Assembly: GCA_028280845.1 (NCBI GenBank)
Contig: JANQKZ010000019.1
Coordinates: forward strand, 62,001 to 126,000
Reading direction: 5' to 3'
From: Opitutales bacterium
GTDB lineage: Bacteria; Verrucomicrobiota; Verrucomicrobiia; Opitutales; JABSRG01
DNA length: 64,000 nt
The notes beneath the pieces are model-generated. The model was not told the DNA's origin and made no database searches. It saw nothing but the letters and a program-made list of their open reading frames with translations. Positions 45,604 to 54,913 of the stretch are shown here, one piece after another. A program made the translations under genes and the position numbers. Every line of letters begins with the position of its first letter. The stretch's first letter is position 1.

Positions 45604-46758
45604 ATGCTCTATTCCCCTGCTCTACCCTGGCCCGCCTGGTCATCCCTACTGCGCGTTGGTGGACTGGTTCTGACTGCCCTGCTATGCTCCACCGGGACTT
45701 CCATGGCGAAAACGCCGCCTCCCGGCTCTCCTGATGTGGAAACGGGTCCAAGGGATTCCCTCCGGGTTTACTGGGGTGGACATAGCCTCATGGAGTCGAC
45801 CGGAGGTCAACCGGGCGGCCCTCGCCTGCTGGAGCGGCTGGGCGATTTTGCCGCCGCCCGCGGCAAGGCTTACACCTTCTTCGACCACACCCTGTTTGGA
45901 TCTCCCATGGCGCTCCTTTGGCGGGGAAAACCGTATAGCTACGATCGCCACGAACCCCAAATGGTCGAGCGGCGTAAAGAGCTCGAGAACCACGCAGATC
46001 AATACGACGTCCTGGTCCTGACCGAAGGTGTCCCGGTTGGCGGAAGCGCTACTCGGGAATATAGCGCCCACTACCTCCGACTGTTCTACTGCACCTTGCT
46101 GCGTGGCAACCCCAACGGACGGGTCTATCTTTACGAGAGCTGGGTACACTACCAGGCAAGCAACCAGGCATCCTGGGCCGAAACAACGCTGCCCTCGGTC
46201 TGGCGCTGGGAAGAGAAACTGGAAGCCGATCGTGCCATCTGGAACCAGATCGCCGACGATGCCTTTGCCGGCACCGGGGCCGCCCCTCAATCGATGAGTG
46301 ATTCCACCGAATTGGATAAGGAGCTACTGGATTCCTGTAAACCGGTCCACCCGGTCTTCATCATACCGGTAGCCACGGTCATGCGCGCGGTCTCGGCACG
46401 ACTCAAACAGCCTCACGATTGGATCTACCAAGGGGCCCCACTGGAAATGCACCAATTCTTCCTCAACCCCTATACGGAATGGCCTGAGGACTGGCCCTTG
46501 TCGCAGCCGATCAGTAAAGAGGAGACCTTTGCTACCTTGGAGGCCTTGCCCCTGCGTTTCCCTGACCGTGACTGGGATGACATCCATCCCAGTACGCTCG
46601 GGATATACCTGACCACCTTGACCAGCTACGCCACGCTTTACCGCGAATCTCCGGTAGGATTGCCGGCAACCCCAGGGATGCCCCAGGAAACGGCCGAGGC
46701 GCTGCAAGCTCTGATTTGGGAGGTCGTTCGCAAGGATCCCCGTTCCGGCGTGAGGTGA
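45604..46758 (+). CDS. SGNH-hydrolase-like secreted protein
   Basis: A 384-residue exported protein (signal region to about residue 35). RVYWGGHSLMEST at about residue 54 resembles the nucleophile block of atypical SGNH/GDSL hydrolases (GHSL in place of GDSL). A late DDIHPSTLGIYLTTL contains the Asp-x-x-His dyad typical of the fourth SGNH block (DxIHPs). DVLVLTEGVPVGG could be the Gly/Asn block region. Such enzymes remove acyl groups from polysaccharides. It is followed 24 bases later by a GntR/LacI regulator and then a sulfatase. The family assignment is by motif only. Confidence 0.62.
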   Translation: MLYSPALPWPAWSSLLRVGGLVLTALLCSTGTSMAKTPPPGSPDVETGPRDSLRVYWGGHSLMESTGGQPGGPRLLERLGDFAAARGKAYTFFDHTLFGSPMALLWRGKPYSYDRHEPQMVERRKELENHADQYDVLVLTEGVPVGGSATREYSAHYLRLFYCTLLRGNPNGRVYLYESWVHYQASNQASWAETTLPSVWRWEEKLEADRAIWNQIADDAFAGTGAAPQSMSDSTELDKELLDSCKPVHPVFIIPVATVMRAVSARLKQPHDWIYQGAPLEMHQFFLNPYTEWPEDWPLSQPISKEETFATLEALPLRFPDRDWDDIHPSTLGIYLTTLTSYATLYRESPVGLPATPGMPQETAEALQALIWEVVRKDPRSGVR

Positions 46759-46782
46759 TGTCGCAAGTGCGGATTTAAAGCA

Positions 46783-47775
46783 ATGGCCCGCCCGCTTAGC
46801 CCCAAACGACAAAAAATTAAGCAGGATGTCTTATCCCGGCTGGAGGAAGGTTACCTCCGCCCGGGCGATCGGTTCTATTCCAATCGGTCTTTAGCCCAAC
46901 ACTTCGGGATTAGTTACCAGACCGCACATCGCCTGATCAGTGAACTCGAAGCGGAAGGATACCTTCAACGGGAGGCCGGATCCGGCACCTATGTTGCGGG
47001 CGCTTCCCAAGTGCCCCATACGGTGGAGTTCTTTTTCAACGAGCGGTCCAGGAATCCAGGGTCCTTTGGCGCAAATCTCAAACAGCGGCTGGAACACTTC
47101 TTTCAGCTCAAGGGGATCCCTCACCAGGTTCAGTGGTCGAGAGCGAGTTCACGCTTAACCCCCTTAACCTACCCTATCCTGTGGGAAAGCAGCAGCCTCT
47201 TGGGTCGACTCCTGAAAACTGCGGGATTCGGGATGTTGATCAGTCAACATCCACCATCCGGACTGGAAAACCCGTTTATCGATTCGGTAGAAGTCGATGA
47301 CTTCGCGGGAGGGGTCCTGGCCGGACAGGTCCTTCGCAAGCGGTGGAAGTGTAGGCAGCCCATGATTTTTGCCGGCCCCAAATACGACTCCAGGAGTGAT
47401 TCCAGGATCGGGGGATTCCAGCAGGTATTCCCAGGCTCTCCAATCATTCATTCAAAGGAATGGCACTATGAATCAGCCCTGAAGGTCGTGGAAAAGATCC
47501 TTCGAACCCGGCAAGATGGCATCTTTTGTGCCAATGATCGCCTCGCCCAGGCGGTGCAAATGACCTACCGGGCCAAGGGAAAACCGCTCCCGGTTTTGAT
47601 GGGGTTTGATGATGCCCCGGTAGCCTCAGAAATCGGATTGAGTACCATCGGTATCCCCTGGGACGACTTCGTCCATGCGGTAGCCGAACAGGCCAGGAAA
47701 CGCCTGGATGGCGATAACCGGACCGCCCGCCGGGTGGTGCTGGCCCCTCGGGTGATCATTCGCAATTCCCGGTAG
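46783..47775 (+). CDS. GntR-type HTH regulator with LacI-like sensor domain
   Basis: A 330-residue regulator. The N-terminal winged helix reads IKQDVLSRLEEGYLRPGDRF, SLAQHFGISYQTAHRLISEL and LQREAGSGTYVAG, which is the GntR pattern. From residue 80 on, a periplasmic-binding-protein/LacI-type sensor follows (MLISQHP, IDSVEVDDFAGGVLAGQVL, GIFCANDRLAQAVQM, LMGFDDAPVASEIGLSTIGIPW). The hybrid is like AraR-type sugar regulators. Its position between the SGNH-like and sulfatase genes suggests control of this small gene group by a sugar ligand. Confidence 0.86.
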   Translation: MARPLSPKRQKIKQDVLSRLEEGYLRPGDRFYSNRSLAQHFGISYQTAHRLISELEAEGYLQREAGSGTYVAGASQVPHTVEFFFNERSRNPGSFGANLKQRLEHFFQLKGIPHQVQWSRASSRLTPLTYPILWESSSLLGRLLKTAGFGMLISQHPPSGLENPFIDSVEVDDFAGGVLAGQVLRKRWKCRQPMIFAGPKYDSRSDSRIGGFQQVFPGSPIIHSKEWHYESALKVVEKILRTRQDGIFCANDRLAQAVQMTYRAKGKPLPVLMGFDDAPVASEIGLSTIGIPWDDFVHAVAEQARKRLDGDNRTARRVVLAPRVIIRNSR

Positions 47776-47917
47776 GGCATGGATCCGGGGAATTGCGGGT
47801 GAGCCTCGACTTCCCTTCAACGTATGGTCAATCTGGATTGTCATTTGGATTCCAGAGGAGCTGGCTTAAGTATAACCGCGAAGATCCCTGAAATCGATAT
47901 GCCTTACCCCTTTACCG

Positions 47918-49324
47918 ATGGTTTCAACCAAGATCCACCCCCTGACCCTCTGCCTGCTCGTTTCGACCCTCGCCCCGGTTCACACCGCTCTGGGTGTTCA
48001 ACCCAAGGTTGAAGAACGCCCAAACCTGATTTTCATCCTCACCGATGACCAGCGCTGGGATACCCTCGGGTTTGCCGGAAACGAGATCATTCAAACCCCC
48101 CATATGGATCAACTGGCAGAGGATGGATTCTATTTTGAGAACAGTTTTGTCACGACCCCCATCTGTGCGACCAGTCGGGCCAGTCTTGTCACCGGACTCT
48201 ACGAACGCACCCATGGATTCACCTTCGGGACCCCTCCCCTTCAGGGTCAATTCGTCGATCTTTCCTATCCCAAGCTGTTGAAAGCAGCCGGATACTACAC
48301 CGGGTTCATCGGCAAATTTGGCATGAGCTTCGAGGATGATGCAGATCAGGACCTCTTTGATGTCTACGACCGCCCCGGAGAGCAATTTTGGGCCACCACC
48401 TACTACCGGTTGACCAGGGACCACACCGGGCATCGCCACCTGACGCGCGAAATCGGTGACAAAGGAATTCGCTTCCTCAACAACCGCCCCACCGATCAGC
48501 CCTTCTGCCTCTCCCTCAGTTTTCACGCCCCTCATGCAGAGGACATCGATCCCCGGCAGTTCATCTACCCGGTCGAGTTGGAATCCCTCTACAAAGACGA
48601 TACGATACCCCCGGCTCCGCTTTCGGATCCACACTTTTACCGGGAACAGCCCGAATGGGTAAGAGTCGGCTTGAATAAAATCCGGTGGCACTGGCGCTTC
48701 AGCTCTCCTGAACAATATCAGGAAATGGTCAAGGGCTACTATCGGATGATTACCGGAATCGACATTCAAATCGGTCGAATTCGCGATCGGCTACGCGAGC
48801 TCGGAATAGACCAAAACACCATCATCATTTTCATGGGAGACAACGGATACTTCCTGAATGAGCGTCTCCTGGCTGGGAAATGGCTCATGTATGAGAATAG
48901 CCTCCGGGTCCCCCTCATTGTCTATGATCCACGAGAAGACGCCCCCGTCCCACAGCGTCTGGATCATCTCGCGCTCAATATTGATATCGCCCCCACATTG
49001 CTTCAATACGCAGGAATCCCGATCCCTGACTCCGTCCAGGGAAAGCCACTCCAGCATGCTATCCGGGGAAGAGATGACTGGAGAACGGCATTCCTTTGCG
49101 AGCATCTATTTGAAAACCCCAGGATTCCTAAAAGCGAAGGCGTCCGGACAGAACAGTTTAAGTATTTTCGTTATATTGATCACCCCGAACACGAAGAACT
49201 CTACGATCTCCATACTGACCCACTCGAAGTTCACAATCTGGTCGAGAATCCACAGTATGCCAAAGTGCTTCAGGAGCTTTCGCAGCAATGCGATGATTTG
49301 ATTGAGCAGAGCCTGATGCCCTGA
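47918..49324 (+). CDS. Secreted sulfatase with C-A-T-S-R active-site motif
   Basis: A 468-residue exported sulfatase. FILTDDQRWDTLG (Asp43-Asp44) starts the metal site; GFIGKFGMSFEDD replaces GKWHLG; FMGDNGYFL gives the second metal pair. The formylglycine site reads C-A-T-S-R at Cys83 followed by ASLVTG; the usual Pro is Thr, a variant that occurs in some sulfatase subfamilies and is still convertible in principle. The C-terminus has ELYDLHTDPLEVHNL. It belongs to a different subfamily from the sulfatases at 16103 and 22446. Its own regulator (GntR/LacI hybrid) lies upstream and an AraC regulator lies convergent downstream. Confidence 0.87.
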   Translation: MVSTKIHPLTLCLLVSTLAPVHTALGVQPKVEERPNLIFILTDDQRWDTLGFAGNEIIQTPHMDQLAEDGFYFENSFVTTPICATSRASLVTGLYERTHGFTFGTPPLQGQFVDLSYPKLLKAAGYYTGFIGKFGMSFEDDADQDLFDVYDRPGEQFWATTYYRLTRDHTGHRHLTREIGDKGIRFLNNRPTDQPFCLSLSFHAPHAEDIDPRQFIYPVELESLYKDDTIPPAPLSDPHFYREQPEWVRVGLNKIRWHWRFSSPEQYQEMVKGYYRMITGIDIQIGRIRDRLRELGIDQNTIIIFMGDNGYFLNERLLAGKWLMYENSLRVPLIVYDPREDAPVPQRLDHLALNIDIAPTLLQYAGIPIPDSVQGKPLQHAIRGRDDWRTAFLCEHLFENPRIPKSEGVRTEQFKYFRYIDHPEHEELYDLHTDPLEVHNLVENPQYAKVLQELSQQCDDLIEQSLMP

Positions 49325-49341
49325 ACCTCAGCTCTCAGGGT

Positions 49342-50388
49342 TTACTTCGCTTTAGCCGATGCCTTCCTGCGCTTCCCCTTTTTAGTCGGCTTGGATTCCT
49401 CGGAAGGTGAACCATGGGAAAAGTCCTCACGGTCAAAATAGGTCGTTTTCGGGTCATCTTCTGCCCCACGTCGCCTCGCCTCCAGGCGAGCGCGAAATTC
49501 TTGAGGGGACTCCCCCTTGCGATTTTTAAACACCCGGGCAAAGTAGGCAGGATCGGAAAATCCACTCGCATACGCGATTTCCGAAACATATAAGGCGGAA
49601 TTCTCCAGGGCCATGGCTGCCCCATCAATTCGGATACGCTGAATGTAATGAACCAGTTTCTCCTTGGTTTCTTTGTGAAACAGATGCGAGAGGTAATCAG
49701 GAGAGCATCCCAGTTTTCCTGCAATTCGCGACACATTTAACTCTGGATCGGCAAATTGTTCGCGAACCAACCACTTGGCTTCGAAGACCTTCCCCAAGTC
49801 CGCATTGAGATCTCCTGAACCCGTCAGGAGCAAATTCTTAAACATGCCAAAGAGTGCCTGGATCAACCCGCTCATGATCTGGTCCCTGGCCGGACTTGGA
49901 GCATGAAAACTCCGGATAAGCGATTGGGATAGTGTCACATAAGTTTCCAAGTCCGGAGCATCAAAAAACTCCATAACATCGATATCCGGTTTCCCCTCTT
50001 GGACCTCTTTCGCAAAGTGGAAACTCAGTGTATGGCTATACAATCCGATGACCAGATTGCGGAAGGGTTCCTTGCCCGCCTTGACCTGCTCCCCATGGGG
50101 GAGGCCCGCAGGAATTATACAAAACTCTCCCTCCAGTAAATCGATCGCTTCCTTGGGAAAACTGAAGTGCGTCTCCCCTGCCAACTGGAAGAAAAACTCC
50201 GGTTTATAGTGAAAATGGGTCCCTTTGTTCTTCTGCATGAGACCGGTCTCACGCGGGATTTTCAAGGACAGGCGCTTCCGTTCCGAGTCTTCAATGAATC
50301 GATCGAGCACTTCCAGCATCATCCGTCGATTATTCTCGGATTCGCTGATAGTTTTGTCTGGGGAAGAAATGGGGGATGCTTCCGGCAT
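49342..50388 (-). CDS. AraC-family regulator with cupin sensor and basic tail
   Basis: A 348-residue regulator. Residues 50-170 form a cupin-like sensor (THFHYKPEFFFQLAGETHF, FCIIPAGLPHGE). Residues 205-300 hold the two helix-turn-helix units (LNVSRIAGKLGCSPDYLSHL and VSEIAYASGFSDPAYFARVF followed by KGESPQEFR). The last 45 residues are a low-complexity, Lys/Arg/Ser-rich extension (SEESKPTKKGKRRKASAKAK), longer than usual for the family and possibly a non-specific DNA-binding arm. It is divergent from the LolA-like/RND operon at 50641. It may control that operon or the convergent sulfatase; a small inverted repeat lies in between. Confidence 0.87.
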   Translation of the reverse strand: MPEASPISSPDKTISESENNRRMMLEVLDRFIEDSERKRLSLKIPRETGLMQKNKGTHFHYKPEFFFQLAGETHFSFPKEAIDLLEGEFCIIPAGLPHGEQVKAGKEPFRNLVIGLYSHTLSFHFAKEVQEGKPDIDVMEFFDAPDLETYVTLSQSLIRSFHAPSPARDQIMSGLIQALFGMFKNLLLTGSGDLNADLGKVFEAKWLVREQFADPELNVSRIAGKLGCSPDYLSHLFHKETKEKLVHYIQRIRIDGAAMALENSALYVSEIAYASGFSDPAYFARVFKNRKGESPQEFRARLEARRRGAEDDPKTTYFDREDFSHGSPSEESKPTKKGKRRKASAKAK

Positions 50389-50445
50389 AAACCGTACTTA
50401 ACGATTATATGATCGGTCTATTTGCTAATTTGTAAACGGATAGGG

Positions 50446-50462
50446 GTATTTGTGTAAAATAC
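50446..50462. promoter_or_regulatory. Small inverted repeat upstream of AraC and LolA-like genes
   Basis: GTATTT, 5 bases, AAATAC, a perfect 6-bp inverted repeat in the 252-base AT-rich region between the divergent araC-type and LolA-like genes. It is a possible regulator site but short enough to be chance. Confidence 0.3.
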
Positions 50463-50640
50463 CACAGAGCTTATCATTTTCAAGCAACCGGGTTGTCTAG
50501 AAAAAAAATAACTCGGGGTTCCCGTCCTGACAAAATCAATAAATTGATATCCCATTGACCCAAGGGCCCTTACAGGTTTTACTAGGCATTATCCGGAATT
50601 ACTGCTTCTTCCTTACAACCCTAACCTTTCCCTGCCCAAT

Positions 50641-51504
50641 ATGCTTCGCTCGGTCTTCCATTCCCTTCCCTGTAGTTTAGCCCTGTTATTCGGCGTCGCC
50701 CTGTCCTCCCGGGCCGAGGATACCACCCTGCTCTCCGGATGGGAGATTATTGACCGCTATATGGTATCCCAAGAGGTCCTTTCCGAGATGGCTTACCTGA
50801 AAATGACCATGGTTGAAGCAGATGGTAGCTTTGAAGAGAACCACCTTATGGTCGCCTTTCGGTATAACGAGGATGCCAGTTCAAACTATCTGCTACGTAT
50901 GCTTAGCCCCGAGGCTGTCCGGAATATTAGCCTTTTAGCCAAGCAGCTGGTCAATGGCGGATCCAATCAATATTTATACCTTCCCACCGTGGGCACGGCA
51001 AAACCTCTCACGGGAAAGGCCAAATCTCAGCCCTTCCTCGGCTCCGATTTCAGCATTGCTGACCTCCAGAAAGAGGTGCCCGCTATCCATGACTACGAGC
51101 GGCAACCCGATAAATTTGTCCAGGGCAAACACTGTTTTGTAGTCCGCGCGGTTGAAAAAGAAGCGGCCAACCGGGCCTACAAATATCGAGACCTCTATAT
51201 CGACAAACAATCCTATGATCTGATACGGGCCGATTATTTTGATATGAAGGACCGCCTGACCAAGGTCCTGTTCATGTTCGATTATCAATCCCCTATGGTA
51301 AAGGGGACCACAAAACGTCCGCAGCGCGCCGTAATGGAAAACCGGTTACGCAACACCACTACCGTCTTCACCGTCCTGGAAAGCCGGATCGATCAGGCCA
51401 TCGAAGCGGATATCTTCACTCCAATCACCATTGAAAATTGGACCGATGAGGAAATCGAAGAATTTATCTTCAGTTACGGACTTACGCTCGAAACCGAAGG
51501 GTAA
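50641..51504 (+). CDS. LolA-like outer-membrane lipoprotein-sorting protein
   Basis: A 287-residue periplasmic protein with a signal peptide (SLALLFGVALSSRA). The mature part resembles the LolA-like family (PF17131, outer membrane lipoprotein-sorting): GWEIIDRYMVSQEVLSEMAY, YLLRMLSPEAVRNISLLAK, QYLYLPTVGTAKPLTGKAKS, QPFLGSDFSIADLQ, and YRDLYIDKQSYDLIRADYFD. This family sits next to RND/MMPL transporters and is thought to carry lipids or lipoproteins to or from them. The RND gene follows after 38 bases. Confidence 0.86.
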   Translation: MLRSVFHSLPCSLALLFGVALSSRAEDTTLLSGWEIIDRYMVSQEVLSEMAYLKMTMVEADGSFEENHLMVAFRYNEDASSNYLLRMLSPEAVRNISLLAKQLVNGGSNQYLYLPTVGTAKPLTGKAKSQPFLGSDFSIADLQKEVPAIHDYERQPDKFVQGKHCFVVRAVEKEAANRAYKYRDLYIDKQSYDLIRADYFDMKDRLTKVLFMFDYQSPMVKGTTKRPQRAVMENRLRNTTTVFTVLESRIDQAIEADIFTPITIENWTDEEIEEFIFSYGLTLETEG

Positions 51505-51542
51505 TTGCCCCTCCCTCCAAGACTGCACAGGTGCCATAATTG

Positions 51543-54290
51543 ATGCAAGTTGCTCTGATTGAGTTTGGGTTTCGGCGGAGCCTTTGGATCCTGATCCCAA
51601 CTGCTCTTTTGACCTTCTTCGCATGCCTGGCCCTCCGAAACCTCGAATTTGATGTCAGTAGCCAGTCCCTGACTCCACCCAGCCATCCTGATAAGTTAGC
51701 CCATGAACGGGTCCGGATGGAATTCGGATCGGATATGATGGCACAGGTATATGCTGAGGATACTCAACTCTTCTCCCGCGAACATCTCCTCACCCTCCGC
51801 TCAATTAATGATGCGCTAGCCGAACTGCCCTTCGCTCAACGGGTCGACAGCTTGTTTACTCTCCCCGATATTCGAGACGAGGATGGGTTCCTGGAGATTT
51901 CCCCCCTCCTCGACGAGATCCCTGATGATCAGCAAGCCATCGATCTCAAACTCCAGGCCGGTCTCCAGAACGAACTGCTGGAACGATCTGTTCTATCCCC
52001 GGATGGTACGGCGACGGTCTTAAACATCTACCTCGATCCGGAGGTCATCAATTCCCGACCAATCCGGGAAATCTATGAAGCGATCGAATCGCTCCTGGAA
52101 CCCCACAAGTCCGAATTCGACCAATTGTTCCAGCTGGGAAAGCCAGCCCTGAATACCTGGCTTCTTTCTGCCCTGGGAAGAGATCAGCGACACATTCTTC
52201 CAGCTGCCCTCGCTCTCCTTTTTATCATTTTGTCCTTCAATCAGCGGAGTTTCCTCGCGGGAGGCATTCCGATTTTGAATGGGTTCATTGCGGGCGCGAT
52301 GACTTTCGGTATCATGAGCTTCTACGGGATTCCCGTCAATCTGCTCAACTACATCCTCCCTGCCCTGATTCTTGTGGTCGGTGCCACAGAGGATATGCAC
52401 ATCCTCCATGAATTCCGGACCCAGATCAGAAAAGGGGAGCCCGCCGAGACCACGATTCGAAATACCGCCAAGTCGATCTGGTTGGCTTTGCTCCTCACCG
52501 CGGTCACTACCATCCTGGGGTTTGCCGCCACCTCACTGAGCAGCCTGCCCATCCTGCAAGACTTTGGAATTGTGGCCATGATTGGCATGGGGATCCGGTT
52601 TATGGTGTCGGTCCTGGTCCTCCCCGCCTTGCTCCGGGTCCTTTACCGGTTCATGAATACCGGGGAAGAAAGCAATCTGGTTTCCCCCACAGAGAGCGAA
52701 CGCATCAGCCGGTTCATTCTCGATAAATGTGTGCCCCATGGCATGCGGGTAGTCGGGCTCCTCATCATTGTAGCCTTGGCCTCCATCCTCTTTTTCAAGG
52801 ATATTCGCATCAGCAATGATCTGGTCTCCTTCCTCAACAAAGACGCAGAAATATACAACCAGATGGATCGGAGCGCCGAAAAACTAGCCGGCTCCAAAGT
52901 CCTGTTCCTCACCCTGTACGATCGGGAAGATTCGTTTTACGAACCCATTAATCTGAACCGGTTAGCTGCCATCACGGACTATCTTCGTACCATTCCTGAG
53001 TTTGATTCTGTCACCTCCTTTGCCAATATCGTAGCACGGATTAACCAACAGCTCCGCGGTGGCGAACCGGAAGACTACAAGATTCCGGATTCCGCGACAG
53101 CCGTCCGGCAGATGCTCTTTCTCGCCGAACTGGAGGACTTTTCTTCCTACATCTCCAAAGACATGGGCCGGGCCAACATCGTTATCCGGTGCAATGTCCA
53201 CGACAGTAGTCGATTGAATGAGCTGGTCGAGGAGATCGATGAGGAAATCGCCAGCGGTCGGTTCGGCCCCCAATTCTTCACAATCACCGGCGAAGCCATG
53301 CTCGTTGCCTCAGCCGTCGATGCGATTATCCAGGCCCAGGTGCTCTCCTTGGGTGGCATGTCGGCTATCCTCTTTATTATTATCGCCGGCCTCTTTCTTT
53401 CATTGCGATGTGGAGCCCTCACCCTGCTGTCTAACTTGTTTCCCATCACTTTGATCTTTGGTATCATGGGCGCATTCGGAATCCCGCTCAATGTCGGAAC
53501 CTGCATGGTGGCCGCCATCACCTTGGGAATTGCGATCGATGACACAGTACACCTCCTGGTTCATTTTAACCGGGAGCTGAAAACAACCAAGAAAGAATAC
53601 GTCGCCATCAAAAATGCGCTCCAGCATGTGATGAACCCCATCATGTCAACTACCCTGGCGCTCAGCACCGGCTTTCTTGTTTTGACCTTTACCAGCTTTG
53701 AGCCGGTTCGCCAGTTTGGCCTTTTGAGCGCTGGTGTGCTTATGGTGGCCCTTGTGACCGACTTTGTGGTAACTCCTGTCCTGTTTGCCAACACGCGCCT
53801 GGTCACCCTTTGGGATATTCTTGGCTTATCCTTGAGGCGGAAATTGTTGCAGGAATCTCCGCTTTTCCAGGGCTTTACTTCATGGCAGGCCAAAAAACTG
53901 ATCCTCGCTTCCAATATCGAGGAGTTTCCCGAAGGTGCGCGGGTTATCCGTGAGGGGGATGAAGCTGATAAAATGTACCTGGTGCTGGAAGGAGAACTCG
54001 ATGTCACCCTGGGTGAGGACAAGGACAGGGTAAAGATTGCTTCGATGGGGGTCGGTGAAGTCATCGGGGAAGTGGCCGTGGTCGCCCGGGAAAAACGCAG
54101 CGCCGATGTGTTCGCGGTGACCACGACGAAGTTGCTCTCCCTCGATACGCTTTCACTCGAACGACTTCAACGCTTCTCCCCCTACCTCTCCTCCAGGCTG
54201 TTTCTCAACCTGGCCAATATTATTGGCAAACGCCTCATCGTCCGCACCAAAGAGACCACGACTCCATTTCCTGTTCGCGGTCAACATTGA
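51543..54290 (+). CDS. RND/MMPL-family exporter with C-terminal cyclic-nucleotide-binding domain
   Basis: A 915-residue inner-membrane protein (ATG 51543, with a TTG immediately before it). It has two MMPL-like halves: an N-terminal helix, a periplasmic domain (residues 40-215), a five-helix SSD-like bundle (LALLFIILSFNQRSFLAGG, LPALILVVGATEDMHILHEF), a second periplasmic domain and a second helix set (VAAITLGIAIDDTVHLLVHF). After about residue 760 (RRKLLQESPLFQGF), a cNMP-binding domain follows: IEEFPEGARVIREGDEADKM, YLVLEGELDV, GEVIGEVAVVAREKRSADVF, with Glu843 and Arg852 at the phosphate-binding cassette positions. RND exporters of this group move lipids or hopanoids. The cytoplasmic cNMP domain suggests nucleotide-gated export. 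Confidence 0.88.
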   Translation: MQVALIEFGFRRSLWILIPTALLTFFACLALRNLEFDVSSQSLTPPSHPDKLAHERVRMEFGSDMMAQVYAEDTQLFSREHLLTLRSINDALAELPFAQRVDSLFTLPDIRDEDGFLEISPLLDEIPDDQQAIDLKLQAGLQNELLERSVLSPDGTATVLNIYLDPEVINSRPIREIYEAIESLLEPHKSEFDQLFQLGKPALNTWLLSALGRDQRHILPAALALLFIILSFNQRSFLAGGIPILNGFIAGAMTFGIMSFYGIPVNLLNYILPALILVVGATEDMHILHEFRTQIRKGEPAETTIRNTAKSIWLALLLTAVTTILGFAATSLSSLPILQDFGIVAMIGMGIRFMVSVLVLPALLRVLYRFMNTGEESNLVSPTESERISRFILDKCVPHGMRVVGLLIIVALASILFFKDIRISNDLVSFLNKDAEIYNQMDRSAEKLAGSKVLFLTLYDREDSFYEPINLNRLAAITDYLRTIPEFDSVTSFANIVARINQQLRGGEPEDYKIPDSATAVRQMLFLAELEDFSSYISKDMGRANIVIRCNVHDSSRLNELVEEIDEEIASGRFGPQFFTITGEAMLVASAVDAIIQAQVLSLGGMSAILFIIIAGLFLSLRCGALTLLSNLFPITLIFGIMGAFGIPLNVGTCMVAAITLGIAIDDTVHLLVHFNRELKTTKKEYVAIKNALQHVMNPIMSTTLALSTGFLVLTFTSFEPVRQFGLLSAGVLMVALVTDFVVTPVLFANTRLVTLWDILGLSLRRKLLQESPLFQGFTSWQAKKLILASNIEEFPEGARVIREGDEADKMYLVLEGELDVTLGEDKDRVKIASMGVGEVIGEVAVVAREKRSADVFAVTTTKLLSLDTLSLERLQRFSPYLSSRLFLNLANIIGKRLIVRTKETTTPFPVRGQH

Positions 54291-54342
54291 CTGGAACTCA
54301 GTGGCTATCTTTAAGTCTCCTTTCTATGAAAAAAGAGGAGTC

Positions 54343-54813
54343 ATGAAAAAGCACGCCATTGTCCTAATTATTTGCAGTTTAATTGGTCTCACCTCCGGGT
54401 GCCAAACCACACAACCCGTGGAATCCGCCGGCACGGAGCAGACCTTTGTTCCCTTTGGGACAGATTTTAGTTCTGAGGTCAGAGACATCCGATTGATCCC
54501 TGAAATGGACGCCTCCGCCTTGCTTCAGGCCCTGGGGGAGCCCGACGATCGTAAGCTCTTTCCCAATGAGGATCCGCCCTCCCTCATCTGGATTTATGAA
54601 GATTTTTTGTTTCAAACCCAGGATGAAGTCATGGTCGATGTGGTGGTAACCGTCATTCCTGCTGCCGGGGGTGGCCAGACCGCTCGTATTGAGGAACCTG
54701 TCTTCGAAACACAGACACTCGATACGTTTAGGGTCACGGAACTCCTTATTCAGGAGGACAAGCTCATCAGCTGGCGCCAACAGCAAATCAGCCGGCAGCG
54801 CATTACGAACTGA
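54343..54813 (+). CDS. Small lipoprotein downstream of the RND exporter
   Basis: A 156-residue lipoprotein: MKKHAIVLIICSLIGLTSGC has a clear lipobox (TSGC, Cys at 20), and GAGGAG lies 4 bases before the ATG. The longer frame upstream overlaps the RND gene and is not used. The mature part (QTTQPVESAG..., EDFLFQTQDEVMVDVVVTVIP) has a small beta-rich look and no known motif; a SmpA/OmlA-like lipoprotein is possible. It lies 52 bases after the RND stop and probably completes the export unit as a partner on the inner or outer membrane. Confidence 0.72.
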   Translation: MKKHAIVLIICSLIGLTSGCQTTQPVESAGTEQTFVPFGTDFSSEVRDIRLIPEMDASALLQALGEPDDRKLFPNEDPPSLIWIYEDFLFQTQDEVMVDVVVTVIPAAGGGQTARIEEPVFETQTLDTFRVTELLIQEDKLISWRQQQISRQRITN

Positions 54814-54913
54814 AGCCTGCGGTTCTCCGAAAATCCATTCCTGAGGGCATATAAGCCTACGTCCGCCTTAGCACATCCCCCGCCTTCGATTGCTTGTCAG
54901 GGACAATCGAACC

